Assembly (NCBI GenBank): GCA_024867545.1
Contig: JANFNE010000004.1
Location: 248,001-312,000, forward strand
DNA: 64,000 nt
Source: Phytopythium helicoides
Lineage: Eukaryota; Oomycota; Peronosporomycetes; Pythiales; Pythiaceae
Direction: 5' to 3'
A model generated the notes under the pieces. The model saw only the letters and a list, made by a program, of their open reading frames with translations, was not told where the DNA came from and did no database searches. Of this stretch, positions 30,643 to 41,736 are shown piece after piece (position 1 is the stretch's first letter; each line of letters starts with the position of its first letter). The position numbers and the translations under genes are program-made.

Positions 30643-32040
30643 ATGCAGTGGCAAAGATCGATTCGACACATTCATGTACTTGTGCGTCGCACAATATCCA
30701 TCATGCTCGTGCTGCTTCGAAATGTGGTCTTTGGCGCCGGAATGAGCACACTTTTTGGGTTTATATTCAGTCGAGGCAATTTTTTCAAACCGATCGTCCA
30801 GCAAACACCAATCGAAGCTGCTACGGTCATTAGTGTTGTCAGTATCATGGTCTTAGCTGTACTTACAAACACGCTCATAGCCATCTCCCTTATCAACGAA
30901 ACGCTAGTGGTTTCTCCAGCGTTCTCCAAAGCTCAAAAGTGTGCTGTGGTATGGTGGAAGATGACGAAGAGGCTCAGTATGCACACTGCGCTATCATGTG
31001 TCGCTGCAGCCACCTTCATGCTCTATGTTACGCCTAAAGCGCCCGAGTCTAAGTGCGGGATGTACTTTACGACCTTAGCATCTCTTTACGTTGTTGTTTG
31101 GGGCGATATTCACGCTCGCTTCATGGTTCGAACCGAGACGGTGCGGGGGAAAAAGCAACCATCAATCCAGCAGTCGCGCTTCGGAAGCGTTCTTCTGTGG
31201 TTTGTGATCCCCATAGTGATGCGATACGCCCGGCGTGCTATGTACACTTCTAGCCGTTGGCTATGTGCATGGTGTGTTGTTGTTGCTGCACGCGACACAT
31301 CAGTGGCACTTTTGCGCTCCTCACGATCGTGAGTATGCTTCTCAAATTCTTGCTCCACCGTGTCATTCGATTTGCTGTTCTCAAGATGAGGCGAGCACCA
31401 TCATTGCGCGTGCTGATTGTGCTCATTGCGACTCCAACACTATTGATTGAGACGCAGATGCGTGTGTGTCAATTGCGTTTAGTCTCAAACACATCGAAGG
31501 TTCTGAGCATTCTAGGCTGGGCTTTGTTTGAAATCGTCGTTCAAGTTGGCAAAGTTCCTATGCTCAACAAGAGTTCGGGCGTACCCTATTACTTGTGTCT
31601 AGGTCATCCAGGTCACGGATTCTACCAGATCCCCCACCAGCCACCGTCGAGCTTCTGCAGAAACCACCATAAGCAAACTCGCTAGACGCGAAATCCTCCG
31701 AATTGTACACCTGACCGAGACCTACAGCCGAGATGTACGCCGAATATATAGCCATCGGATGCGCCTATGCCGTGTTTGGCAGCTTCTCCGAGGACCCATT
31801 GTTTGATCTGCAATCTGGGTCGAGCACAACACGATATTTAGGTGTGACGTATTGGCTCATCCTGCTTTTCCAACTCGCAGTCGAGGCTGTCGTAGACACT
31901 ATGGCATGCACCGTGGAACAGTTCATGGGTGTGAAGCTGCACCATTTTGATCAAAGCGACTGATTTATCGTGGTCTACCTGCTCGCACTTGCATTTGTCA
32001 ACGTTGGGCTGCGTGCCTGGTCTGTACCTCCGAACGGACC
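30643..32040 (+). pseudogene. Decayed multi-pass membrane protein gene
   Basis: Hydrophobic coding remnants run through several frames. Frame one starts at ATG 30643 with LLRNVVFGAGMSTLFGFIF, ATVISVVSIMVLAVLTNTLI and VLLWFVIPIVMRYARR. Frame two (about 31257-31560) has LLTIVSMLLKFLLHRVIRF, LRVLIVLIATPTLLIETQMR and ILGWALFEIVVQVGK. A third piece has ILRIVHLTETYSR, then a shift into MYAEYIAIGCAYAVFG and YWLILLFQLAVEAVVDTMAC. An in-frame TGA at 31961 precedes IVVYLLALAFVNVGLRAW. At least three shifts plus one stop indicate a true pseudogene. It is not a member of the LRR family. I recall similar membrane families in oomycetes but cannot name this one. Confidence 0.65.
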
Positions 32041-32202
32041 GTTGCTGCTGAAGTCCAGACTGCAGGCATATCCTCCAAATGAACGAACTGAAACTTGCGT
32101 TGGAGTTGATAATAAATGGCTTGCTATTCATACGTATCAGTTGTTTGATAGACCAGGAAAAAGGAGCAACTGGCATAATACACGACAGAGCGAAGCACAT
32201 GC

Positions 32203-33428
32203 TCACTCAAAGTTGCGTCGCCATCGGCGCTTGAACCTCTCTTCGATGGCTTCGACGCACTTGTAGTGCACGCGGTGCTCGTGGTTAAAGCTGGACAGCG
32301 TCATGCTTCGACGCTCAGCCGAGTTAGCCTCGTCCTTCTTCCACTGTGGGTCGACCGGATCCAGCCGTTTACTGATGATTGCGCTCGCGCGGTTCTCGAC
32401 TGTGCGCAGGTAGCCTGCAATCCACACATCATCCACCGTCACACAGACGCTGGGGATATCTGCGAACGCCTCCACATCCGAGAAGAACCCTCGGCGGTAG
32501 GCGTTGCCGCAGCATGCCTGTAGGATGTCGACGTAGCGTCCCCGCGGACGCATAAAGTACGGCACGTAGGCAGGGACGACGCCGACCGAGTGGTAGAGCG
32601 GCAGCATGCCCCACCCACACACGCCGAGCACGTCGTCGGGCTTGGCCACAGCCTCCCACGCGAGGGCCTCGACGAGTCTTGGCGGGTACTCAAAGTCGTC
32701 ATCGACCGTGATGATGAGCGTGGTGGGGTCATCCTCGAGCCGCAGCGCGCCGAGCAGCTTGGTGGCGGGTCCGTCGTCGACGCAGCGGTTGACACGCACG
32801 AGCGGCGATAGCGCCGAGAGCGCCTCTGGCATGGCCACCTCATCGTACGAGCGCTCCGGGTGGCGCTTCATGGGTCCGTCGGGGACGTTGACGTAAATCT
32901 GGTCGGGCACGAGCGACTGGCGCGTGAGCGATCGCACGCTGTCCATGACCTTGTCCAGTCGGTTTGGCGTCGTGGTGAGCGATACCACGACCCTGAACGG
33001 CGGTCTCCACGACGTCGAGAACCCCGCCGCCGCCGCCGTGTCGGCATCTGCGCCCCTCGCGAGCCGCAGCGTCGAGTCCCCCGCGAGCACGGCAGCGTCC
33101 GTCGAGTCTCCGCTGATGACGCCGTTCGTGGAGGGCGGGAAGTCAGTAGCGAGGCGTCCGTCGTAGCTGGTGGTGAACAGCGCCGTGGCCAGCGGCGAGA
33201 TGCTGCCCGTAGCGCACAAGCAGCTGCAAATATCCCCACAGCGCGACCAGCAGCGCGGCCGCCGACAGCGCGCGAAAAAGCGTGAGGTGCTGCAGCAGCG
33301 CGCGCGCGCTCGAGCGACTGGCGCCCGTCGTAGTGGCCGCGAGGACACTGCTTGGCCTTGAACGTCGGCAGCAGCGGCTGCTGCAGGTACACGAGCCACT
33401 CGCGGTAGAGCGTCGAGAGCGGCGTCAT
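32203..33428 (-). CDS. Type II membrane glycosyltransferase-like protein
   Basis: The likely start is ATG 33428 (MTPLSTLYREWLVYLQQP). A single N-terminal membrane anchor (LFRALSAAALLVALWGYLQL) is read in a second frame. The large luminal domain (33170-32203) begins FRVVVSLTTTPNRLDKVMDS and holds ITVDDDFEYPP (a DxD-like metal/nucleotide-sugar site), VCGWGMLPL and CVTVDDVWIAGYL. These fit a Golgi glycosyltransferase with a GT-A-like fold. The substrate cannot be told. Joining anchor to domain needs two small frame corrections: in the (GC)n run at 33299-33309 and in CCC at 33206-33208, the latter an apparent extra base. Both look like run-length errors, though a real break cannot be excluded. 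Confidence 0.65.
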
Positions 33429-34901
33429 GGCGGGCGTGAGACTGGATTGTGGGCGGCAGGCAGGGTGGTGGTGCCGATGGAGCTCCTCGCGCTCTACGGT
33501 ACAGAGCAAGGGGGAAAGGCGGCGGGCCGTTTTCGGCCTCTTGCGCTTTCTATAGCCGCCGAGAGAGGATATAGCCCGGTTTAAGTGGGATGGTATCCGT
33601 GGTTTGGACGAGGATATCTACATTTTGAAACGGACTATAGAGCGGTAACTGTCGCATGGTCGCGGAAAGGAGATGATTGGACGAAATGCGGATCGTGCCG
33701 TCGCCAGCCCATCCGACAGATCCCGCCCTATTGACGGATCCCGTAGGCTTCCTCAGCTGCTGGATGGAGACCTAGAGGCTGGTCATCCCCGCTTTAGAAG
33801 CGGTGGCGCATGATGGATGGGTTCATGCGGCTGACTGCATGGCTGCGAATGACGGCGGCCAGCTTACAGCCGTGGGTGATGATACTGATCATGACACAGG
33901 AGACCCTTGATGGTGCTGGTTGCCTGCCATGCTGATTACGGTTGCTGCGCTCTTATGGCGCGGCGTTAGACACTCGAAAATCCACGATGGCTGCATCTTT
34001 GCGCATCATCGCCGCCACCAGTCGGATGACACCACTCGCGGTCTTCGATTTGTCCATTATGTCGGCCGCACCGGAGTGGCACTTTCGATGGGACACTCGA
34101 CGAACGCAGAAGCTCCTGCGACAGAGAGCAGCAACTGCGTGACTTCAATTCAACGCGTGCAACAGGCGATGAAGTGATGCGCGGACTCGAGCGAGCGCAA
34201 GCGTCATGCAGAGTAAACAACGACGCTAATTTGCTTACTCTGATAGAGTAAATTAACAGCCCGCAGACGCATCCAATCGCAACGCACAGCCAGCGGGCAA
34301 GTATGTAGAGCAATCGACGATGCCATCTCGATGCAAATCGCCGAGAGATTGGAAATTGATTGATTGACAGTGTGCAACAGCCATGGCTACAAGTGATGCC
34401 GTGTCACGTACTGTACTCGCTGGACTGAACCTGCACATTACGTGGACCACATAGTATGCGTGTTCCCCACACAAAGTGAATGTGTTCGGTTCGGCCGATG
34501 CACCACTTCAAGATACGTCGGCAGCAGCATTGGTGGAGGCTGTGGTGGTGAAACGGAGGTTCCTCGAGCAAACCAAAACTCCTGTGCCGCGGAGTTGGAA
34601 AGTGTGGCGGTCAATACGGCTGAAGCGGAGGTATGGCACCTAATCATGCCATTTGAGCGATGCAAAGGTGATCAACCAGTGCGGGCAGCAACACCAACGA
34701 GACATCATGCGTGTCAATTAGCGTGGAGGGATCTACACTTCATCCGTCTGAGGATGCCGGTGTCAAGGAGCTACGAGTGCAGATTGGTGTCACTGGAATT
34801 TCGAGTGCAACAGCTAGTATGTATTTTGTATAGCACTACGGTTCCTGTTCCAAACCACTGCGCATGCAACACACGAACGCGCGCTCCGCGTTGGCTGGCG
34901 C
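33429..34901. other. Intergenic, no gene seen
   Basis: 1.47 kb without a convincing frame on either strand; the longest open stretches are under 120 codons with no recognisable motif. The part next to the glycosyltransferase start is GC-rich and presumably includes its promoter. The 3' end of the PDR transporter lies at the right edge. Confidence 0.5.
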
Positions 34902-37900
34902 CTACCTCTTCTGGTGATTGATGTAACGCAGCGAGAAGACAGCCAGGATGCGGAACACAGCAATGCAGACAAACACATAGCCAAAGTTGGCCCAGCGCTC
35001 ATCCCACTTCATCTTGAAGATCGACTCGACGTATTCCTTGACGGTCGTGTGGTCCAGCGTAACGGGCAGCTCCGTCAGCTCCTTGCAGCCGAAGCGCGAG
35101 CCGCCGCCAATGTACTGCTGTAGGTCGCTGTCCCACGTCGGCTCGTCCGAGCAGTCGGCGTAGACGATAGCAATCAGGATGGACAGCGTGAAGCGCTGCG
35201 GCGTGATCGTGTATAGCCACTTGTAGCCATCGGGAATGGATGCTGACGGAGGGTTGAAGCCCGCGAACAGCAGGAAGATCGAGTTGATGAGCACACCGAT
35301 GATGGCAGCGACTTCAATGCTCGGGAACGCATAGACGAGGAGCTGCGCAAAGTACGTCTGACCGAGCACGAAGAGCGACAAATGCACCCAGTAGAGTACA
35401 CCGGTTGCAAAGCCCTGGAAGCCAACCATCGGGAAGAAGATGACCGTGAAGATCAGGCACTGGACAAACACATACGGAATCTCTACAAGCGTGCCCGCAA
35501 CGAAATACCACAGCGAGTTGTATGTCTGCGCCGCACGCTCGCGGTAGAAAGCTGCTCGGTCGAGGGACGTAATGGGGAGAACACCCGTGAATGAAGCCAC
35601 ACCCATAAACAACGTCGTCATGAAAATCATGCCAACACCGCCGTTGATGCCCTGGTACGTGTCATAGTCCACGCTCAGATAGGCGAGACCACAGACCAGC
35701 GCAAGGCCAAGAGAGATGATGAAGCGCGTCAGGTTGTATGTCGGAGTACGCCAGTACATGGCGAAGAAGCGACTCGTAAGGAACTTCGCTTGAATCCAGC
35801 CATTTGACGCGCGCTTCTTCTGGAACTTCACTTCTGGCATCTCCGGGGTCGGGCTGGTAATACCGGGCTTGGCCAAGTTGGTATCGAGAATGCGCTTCTT
35901 CTCGCTCTCCTTGAAGATCTGTACGAAATCCCAGTCGGCAGCGTTACTGTTATTAACGCCGGCACCAATCACCTCAAGCATCCACGTCGCAGGATTGTGC
36001 TTGGGTGGACACGGCTCAACACCAGGAATCGATTCAAGATAGTCAATCAGGCTCCGAGAGTAGGTCCCGAGATTTCCAACAAACACCGGTTCACCACCAC
36101 GCTTTAGAAGGATGAGGCTGTCAAACAGGAAGAATACATCCGTCGACGGTTGGTGGATCGTGCAAATGATCGTTCGGCCACTGTTGGCAACCTTGCGCAC
36201 ACCGTCCATGATGACCTTGGCCGAATGAGCGTCAAGACCACTCGTGGGCTCGTCAAGGAACAGGATACTGGGTTGAGCAGCAAGCTCCACACCGATCGTC
36301 AGGCGCTTCATCTGTTCCTGCGAGCTGCCTCGGATAATTTGGTCGGCAATGTCGTGCATATCTAGTAAGTCCAGCACTTCCGTCACCGTGTCATACTTCT
36401 TGCTTTCCGGCACCGTGCTGTCCTGGCGCAAAAACGCGCTGAATGTGATTGCCTCGCGGATCGTAGCAGCCTCGGAGTGAATGTCCATTTGCTCACAGTA
36501 GCCCGTGCAGCGGCGAATCGCCAGGTCGTTCGCCTCGTAGCCGTTCAAGTAGATCTTACCAGAGATCTTACCGCCAGTCTTACGACCAGCAATCACATCC
36601 ATGAGAGTCGTTTTGCCAGCACCAGAAGAACCCATGAGCGCTGTCAGCGATCCGGGAACAGCAAAGCCGTCAATACCCTTCAGCAGATCGAGCGACTCCT
36701 TCGGATTCTTCGGATCGGGCACAGAGTACCAGAGGTCCTTGAAAGCCATCGTGACAGGCACAAAGTTCTTCTCTCGCTGTTTAATGTCCAGAACAGCCAC
36801 TTCGTCGCTCGGCGCAGATCCGGAGCGTGTGTGGGAACCGTTCTTTGGGGTCGACGCCATCGCATAGCTATCCGCAATATCGTCATCAACCTCTTTCTCT
36901 AGAAGTTGGATATTCGTCGGCGCGAGATACCGCTTGTACTCTAGCACGTAGCAGCCAAGTGCCATGAAGAATGCGTAACCAAAGATCATGAACAGAATAC
37001 CTGACCAGAGCCACGACTTGGCATCAGGAACATCGTACTGAGCCATGAAGTAGCTGCCCATCGTCTTGCCAAATTGTTCGCAGTAGTTGACACCCTCGTA
37101 CTCGCACACATCATACTTGGATGCACGGTACTCGTTCACAGCCAATGCTCGCAAGCACCACGCGATCGGGTTGATCCAGTAAACCCAGATGAAGTACCCA
37201 GGCACGTCATTCTTGGTCTGGATGAAACCGGCGAAGAAGACAAAGAACACGATCGAGAACGTCGACATGGGCTTAGCAATGTCCAAGTTCGGACTCATCG
37301 CACTCAGACAGAAGAACCACGCCGCGAACACCAGGTTGGTCAAGATGAGCAAGACCAAGAACAGGATGTAGGCACCGACATTCGAGACAAAGCCACACAT
37401 CCAGTACACGAACGAACCGAAGATGAGCGTCTCAAACAGAGCTTGTGGAACCAATGCGAGCGAGCAGGCAACAACGTACGCAGACGAGCGGTAGAAGTTA
37501 GCGCCACGCTGCTTGTAAAAGATCTCACGCGCCGCCATGAAGGTCGGGATCTGAGAGGCCTGGCCGAGTGAAAGGAACATGGTAGACTGGAAGATGACAC
37601 CCATCATGACCTGTACATCGGTCGGCTTGACTTGGTAGAACGTGCTGCCGTAGATGAGACCCATGAGCACGACCATGATCGCCCGCACTCGGATGAACGC
37701 CTTGTTACGCAGCAGAATGAGCGACTGACGATGCGTGAGCGTCCAGCAGTTCTCCCAAAAAGTCTGGCGAAACTGAGGCATCGGCTCCATGTGGGCTCCG
37801 ACAGCCAGCAGGAGCTCGGGACCCAGGGGCTCGTCAAGCATTTGAAGTACGTCACGTTGGATGTTCGAGTCACGGAACCGCTGCGCGAATTCACTGGCAA

Positions 37901-39041
37901 GCCGTGGGTGCTTGCCTTGTCCAGGAGGCAGAGCCACTTCGTACTGGTGCTGCATCCGCGTGCCTAGATCAAGGAGGAAGTCTGCTACATCTCGCGTAGG
38001 AGGACAGACGAAGCCTAGGCTCTCGAAGTAGGGCAGAACCGCCTCACGTGGGCCGTTGTACATCGTCTCGCCTTCGTTCAGAATCACGATGTTGTCGAAG
38101 AGCTCGAACACCTCCGGCGTAGGCTGAAGGAGAGCAATCACGATTGTCTTCTTGAGTGTCTTGGCAATACTGCGCTGCGTCTTGATGATATCGTACGTCG
38201 CTGCGCTGTCCAGACCCGTACTGATCTCGTCCATGAGTGACATATACTTCATGCCGAACACCATCTCACCCGTAGTAACGCGCTTGCGTTCACCACCCGA
38301 CACACCGCGGAGCATAGCGTTTCCGATGATGGTGTTCTGGCAGTTCTGAAGACCGAGCTGCTGGATGACAATGTCGGGATAGTTTGCAAACACCGCGTTG
38401 GCGGCTTCAAGCGCGGCGCGGTTGTCCTCCTCCGAGCCGCGCGACAGCAACTTTTTGCCAGCCTCTGTGAGGTCAGCACCACAGAACTTGTGTGCGAACT
38501 CCAGCGTTTCGCGGACAGTGAGGGTGGGAAAGTGGCGGTCGTACTGGGTCACGTAGGCAGCGAACTGCGGCAGGCGTTCGATGATATCCTGCTGCGGGAT
38601 GCCATTGTACGTAATTTCTCCATCGACCGTGATGTTACTCTCCACGGGGAACTGGCCGCTAATGATCTTCATGAGCGACGACTTGCCCGACCCTGGCTGT
38701 CCTAGCACGAGCGTGATGGTGCCTGGCTTGAAGACGCCGCTGGCGTTCTTGAGAACCTCCTTCCGCACAACGCGCTTCTTGGCGGATAGCTGTGCCAAGC
38801 TGCGCTTGGTTGTATTCCAGAGCGTCGGCAGTTCTGACTCGGCTGTGACCTTCTCCGTCACAGTCACATCGGCCGTGATGGCCACGTTGTTGTAGCGCAC
38901 CTCCATCTGAGGCAGCGCACCACCGATGGCTGCCTCGAAGCGAGCCGCCACGTAGCCGTGCAGTGCATGAGGGCCGTTCGCCATCATGGCCTTGCCGGAC
39001 GCTAGGTCGACGGGTGAGTTGGATACCTCGATTTCGGCCAT
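34902..39041 (-). CDS. Full-size PDR (ABCG) ABC transporter
   Basis: 1379 residues, single exon, starting MAEIEVSNSPVD. The order is ABC-membrane-ABC-membrane, as in pleiotropic drug resistance pumps of the plasma membrane. ABC1 has Walker A GQPGSGKSS (114-122), LRGVSGGERKRVT and LMDEISTGLDSA. The first membrane domain has FYKQRGANFYRSSAY and ends in a Cys-containing loop (YDVCEYEGVNYCEQF). ABC2 has Walker A GSSGAGKTTLMD (about 800), GSSQEQMKRLTIGVEL and LFLDEPTSGLDAHSA. The second membrane domain has FYRERAAQTYNSLWYF and the PDR word FAGF. Length and both nucleotide sites look complete. Likely role: ATP-driven export of lipophilic or toxic compounds. Long antisense frames across it are shadows. 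Confidence 0.95.
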   Translation of the reverse strand: MAEIEVSNSPVDLASGKAMMANGPHALHGYVAARFEAAIGGALPQMEVRYNNVAITADVTVTEKVTAESELPTLWNTTKRSLAQLSAKKRVVRKEVLKNASGVFKPGTITLVLGQPGSGKSSLMKIISGQFPVESNITVDGEITYNGIPQQDIIERLPQFAAYVTQYDRHFPTLTVRETLEFAHKFCGADLTEAGKKLLSRGSEEDNRAALEAANAVFANYPDIVIQQLGLQNCQNTIIGNAMLRGVSGGERKRVTTGEMVFGMKYMSLMDEISTGLDSAATYDIIKTQRSIAKTLKKTIVIALLQPTPEVFELFDNIVILNEGETMYNGPREAVLPYFESLGFVCPPTRDVADFLLDLGTRMQHQYEVALPPGQGKHPRLASEFAQRFRDSNIQRDVLQMLDEPLGPELLLAVGAHMEPMPQFRQTFWENCWTLTHRQSLILLRNKAFIRVRAIMVVLMGLIYGSTFYQVKPTDVQVMMGVIFQSTMFLSLGQASQIPTFMAAREIFYKQRGANFYRSSAYVVACSLALVPQALFETLIFGSFVYWMCGFVSNVGAYILFLVLLILTNLVFAAWFFCLSAMSPNLDIAKPMSTFSIVFFVFFAGFIQTKNDVPGYFIWVYWINPIAWCLRALAVNEYRASKYDVCEYEGVNYCEQFGKTMGSYFMAQYDVPDAKSWLWSGILFMIFGYAFFMALGCYVLEYKRYLAPTNIQLLEKEVDDDIADSYAMASTPKNGSHTRSGSAPSDEVAVLDIKQREKNFVPVTMAFKDLWYSVPDPKNPKESLDLLKGIDGFAVPGSLTALMGSSGAGKTTLMDVIAGRKTGGKISGKIYLNGYEANDLAIRRCTGYCEQMDIHSEAATIREAITFSAFLRQDSTVPESKKYDTVTEVLDLLDMHDIADQIIRGSSQEQMKRLTIGVELAAQPSILFLDEPTSGLDAHSAKVIMDGVRKVANSGRTIICTIHQPSTDVFFLFDSLILLKRGGEPVFVGNLGTYSRSLIDYLESIPGVEPCPPKHNPATWMLEVIGAGVNNSNAADWDFVQIFKESEKKRILDTNLAKPGITSPTPEMPEVKFQKKRASNGWIQAKFLTSRFFAMYWRTPTYNLTRFIISLGLALVCGLAYLSVDYDTYQGINGGVGMIFMTTLFMGVASFTGVLPITSLDRAAFYRERAAQTYNSLWYFVAGTLVEIPYVFVQCLIFTVIFFPMVGFQGFATGVLYWVHLSLFVLGQTYFAQLLVYAFPSIEVAAIIGVLINSIFLLFAGFNPPSASIPDGYKWLYTITPQRFTLSILIAIVYADCSDEPTWDSDLQQYIGGGSRFGCKELTELPVTLDHTTVKEYVESIFKMKWDERWANFGYVFVCIAVFRILAVFSLRYINHQKR

Positions 39042-40723
39042 GGCTTCACACGGGTGTAATGCGTGAAGCTGGTGTTGTCTTCTACACTCGTGTTCCTTGG
39101 GTCAAACTCTGCTGCGTGGACGTGCTCAGTCAGCCGCCGATCGGTTGAGCCGGGTGAAGGGAGCCAACACCCGAGTGGCTCAAAGAGCGCGAATGCTGGA
39201 ATGCAGAAGACCGACAGCGGCTCTGGAGGTAGGAGTCCAAGACGAGGATCTGCTTCGGAGTAGGACGAGATAACGACGAAGGTGTAGTACCACGACATAC
39301 TTTATGCGATCGATTGGAGCTGCAAGGGCGCTCCCGCGTCAACAGCTAGCTGCCCATCATCGCGCTGACGTCGCCTCCGAGTGGCGCCAGCAGCTGAGCC
39401 CGTGCAGCAGGCACCAGACTTCAAGCTACAGTTGAAGTGTTCGAATACAAAACGCGACTGGATGGATATCGGCGCAAATGCGATACAAGAGCGAACCGCA
39501 AATCTCGGCCTTGGATCATCGTCAAGGCGTGTATCGATAGTTGATCATTCGAACGGAGCTGCGTATTGGTGGGTGACCTGGCCGCCCCATCATCCACGTC
39601 ATCCACCAGATCAGCATTGCGCGCTTACGCTGGTCGAAATTTGCGACGCTTGTCCTGCCCTTCCACTGGGAGTTCCAGACCTTATTGCTCACGATTCACT
39701 GCTAGAGGCGTTCGCAATACCAATGGCTCTTCTTCGTCGGAGAGCTGAATGAATCGTCCTGGGCTTGACTTTGAAATGGCATTTCCAGCTCTCCTAGGCA
39801 ACAACGCGAGCTAGGAGTCCTAGCTCGCGGTGTTGTTGTCTGGGACGTGAATCTGTCGCGCGTAGTTCTCGCGGTTGTTCACGATGTAAACCAGCATAGG
39901 TCATGTTCATGGCATCCACTATCGTCACCTCGGAGATCTCCGTCGAACGGAGATGCTGCAACACTGGCAGGGGTCAGAGCTGCTCGCAAGCACCAATATT
40001 TCGTAGTGTGGGCCACAGCCAAAGGCAACTTGCTCAGAGAATGTTTGTCCCAAAGACCGAGGATCGTGACGTCGATAGGCACTGGCATCAATAGTTACGA
40101 GTGTTGACAAGCAGATCTATCGTGATTTTAACGCACGAAGTTGCGCGCAGAAGCAGCAGCTAGAGCGGTAACGCGGCTGCGACGAGCGACGAGCGATGAG
40201 CGTAACGTTTCAAGAGGCCCTGTGTCGAAGTTGAGACGTATCACGCCCGAGATGGCGGCAAACAGCATCGACTACATGCTTTTCGTTTCCGTCGGCACTT
40301 GCATGCCGCTAGTAGTCTCTTGCATCGCACATTCGATCGGCAGCGACGCGAAGGTTTCGGTTGCAAGCTCTTCGACCGCTGGCTTCTCGAGGCAATGTTT
40401 CAACTAGTGTCAGCTCGACATCGAGCGCTCGAGTGTTCACCCCATGCAAACAGTAGTCGCGCAGTTGAGTCAAACGCATCCCGCTCGAAATCCGCTCTGT
40501 CGGCCGCAGCACACCACCGCATTGAGCAACTCAACATGCAAAAGCACCTACTTTAAAGTGGTCCACAACGCGGTATCCTACCGGTTCTCTCATGTGGACC
40601 ACTTCCAACCGTTCCACCGACATTCTCTACCGAGAAATCCCCACCCACGACACCATCAGGTGACCTCGTACGCTCCAAGTCGCCGGCCTTCCCCCGCTCG
40701 CTCCGCGGCGTCTGACGGCGAGC
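39042..40723. other. Divergent intergenic region, no gene seen
   Basis: 1.68 kb between the starts of the PDR transporter (minus) and SNF7 (plus). Open frames are short and lack motifs. CTCCTAGGCAACAACGCGAGCTAGGAG (about 39792-39818) is an imperfect inverted repeat, CTCCTAG/CTAGGAG, within a CTAGGA/GCTAGGAGTCC cluster. No mobile-element remnant is recognised. Confidence 0.5.
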
Positions 40724-41491
40724 ATGAACCTGTTTGGGCGCAAGGCGGCGGCTCCTAAGAAGGCGAACCCCGCAGGGACGGCGGACACGATCCGCAAGCT
40801 GCGGGAGCAGCTGGAGGCGCTGGAGAAGCGCGAGCTGCACATTGAGAAGAAGATCGAGGCGCAGTTGGCCGACGCCAAGAAAAAGTCGGCCGCCAAGGAC
40901 AAGCGCGGCGCCATCTTCGCGCTCAAGCGCAAGAAAATGTACGAGGCCGAGATCGAGAAGCTGCAGGGCGCGCGCATGACGCTCGAGACGCAGGTCATGA
41001 CGCTCGAGAGCGCGCACGTCAACATGGAGACGTTCATGGCGCTGCGCTCCGGCGCCGACCAGATGAAGGCCATCCACGGCACCATGAACGTCGACACGGT
41101 CGACAACATCATGGACGACATCCAGGAGGAGATGGCCACGGCGGACGAGATCGGACGCGCCATCTCGCAGCCCATCGGACTCCAGCTCTACGACGACGAC
41201 GAGCTCGAGGACGAGCTGCGCGAGATGGAGGAGCTCGAGCTCGAGGAGAAGATGCTGCAGCCCACGCCCGCCCAGCAGGTCCCGGCGGCCACGGCCCAAG
41301 TGCCAAGCGCGCCAGTGCCAGTACCAGCGGCTGCGGCGGCCGCGGCTGCTCCATCCGCGCCGCCCGCGCCAGCGTACCAGCTGCCAGAGGTGCCGACACA
41401 CGCCATCGAGTCCAACATCAACATCGTGGGCTCGGCCGACGATGACGAGCTTGAGGAGCTGCGGAAGCTCGAGGCGTCCATGGCGCTCTAG
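40724..41491 (+). CDS. SNF7: ESCRT-III core subunit SNF7/VPS32/CHMP4
   Basis: 255 residues, single exon. It opens MNLFGRKAA, as CHMP4/SNF7 proteins do, followed by a strongly basic first helix region (LREQLEALEKRELHIEKKIE, KDKRGAIFALKRKKMYEAEI). It then becomes acidic (DNIMDDIQEEM, DDDELEDELREMEELELEE). The C-terminus is an Ala/Pro-rich linker and a last helix DDELEELRKLEASMAL, the position of the ALIX/Bro1-binding helix. SNF7 polymerises on endosomes and other membranes and drives membrane scission with VPS4. The Ala/Pro linker makes it slightly longer than usual. Confidence 0.93.
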   Translation: MNLFGRKAAAPKKANPAGTADTIRKLREQLEALEKRELHIEKKIEAQLADAKKKSAAKDKRGAIFALKRKKMYEAEIEKLQGARMTLETQVMTLESAHVNMETFMALRSGADQMKAIHGTMNVDTVDNIMDDIQEEMATADEIGRAISQPIGLQLYDDDELEDELREMEELELEEKMLQPTPAQQVPAATAQVPSAPVPVPAAAAAAAAPSAPPAPAYQLPEVPTHAIESNINIVGSADDDELEELRKLEASMAL

Positions 41492-41736
41492 AAGTCGAAC
41501 GATCGCGGGTGAGTGCAAGGCGGGCAGCGATATTTACACCAACATGCAGGCAGACTCCGCGAACATGGGACGGCAAAAGTGGTAGGTAAAATGCGTTTGC
41601 TTTCTGTATTCCCCTCGCCGACCGGCGCCGCCGCTTGCTCTTCTTCCTGCCGCCGGCCAGCCGACGCTGGAGAGACCTGACCTGTTCCACCCGCGCGCGT
41701 CGAGCGGCAAAAGGGCACGCCCCACTCGGCGGCGCT

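Noticed and set aside
39381..39752. 123-codon plus-strand frame between the PDR transporter and SNF7
   Set aside because: No motif, unusual composition and no splice or promoter support; probably chance.
39792..39818. Inverted CTCCTAG/CTAGGAG as a possible terminator or transposon end
   Set aside because: Too short and isolated, with no second copy or target duplication nearby.
40553..41518. 321-codon minus-strand frame opposite SNF7
   Set aside because: Antisense of a strongly biased coding sequence; composition is Leu/His/Arg-rich without domains.
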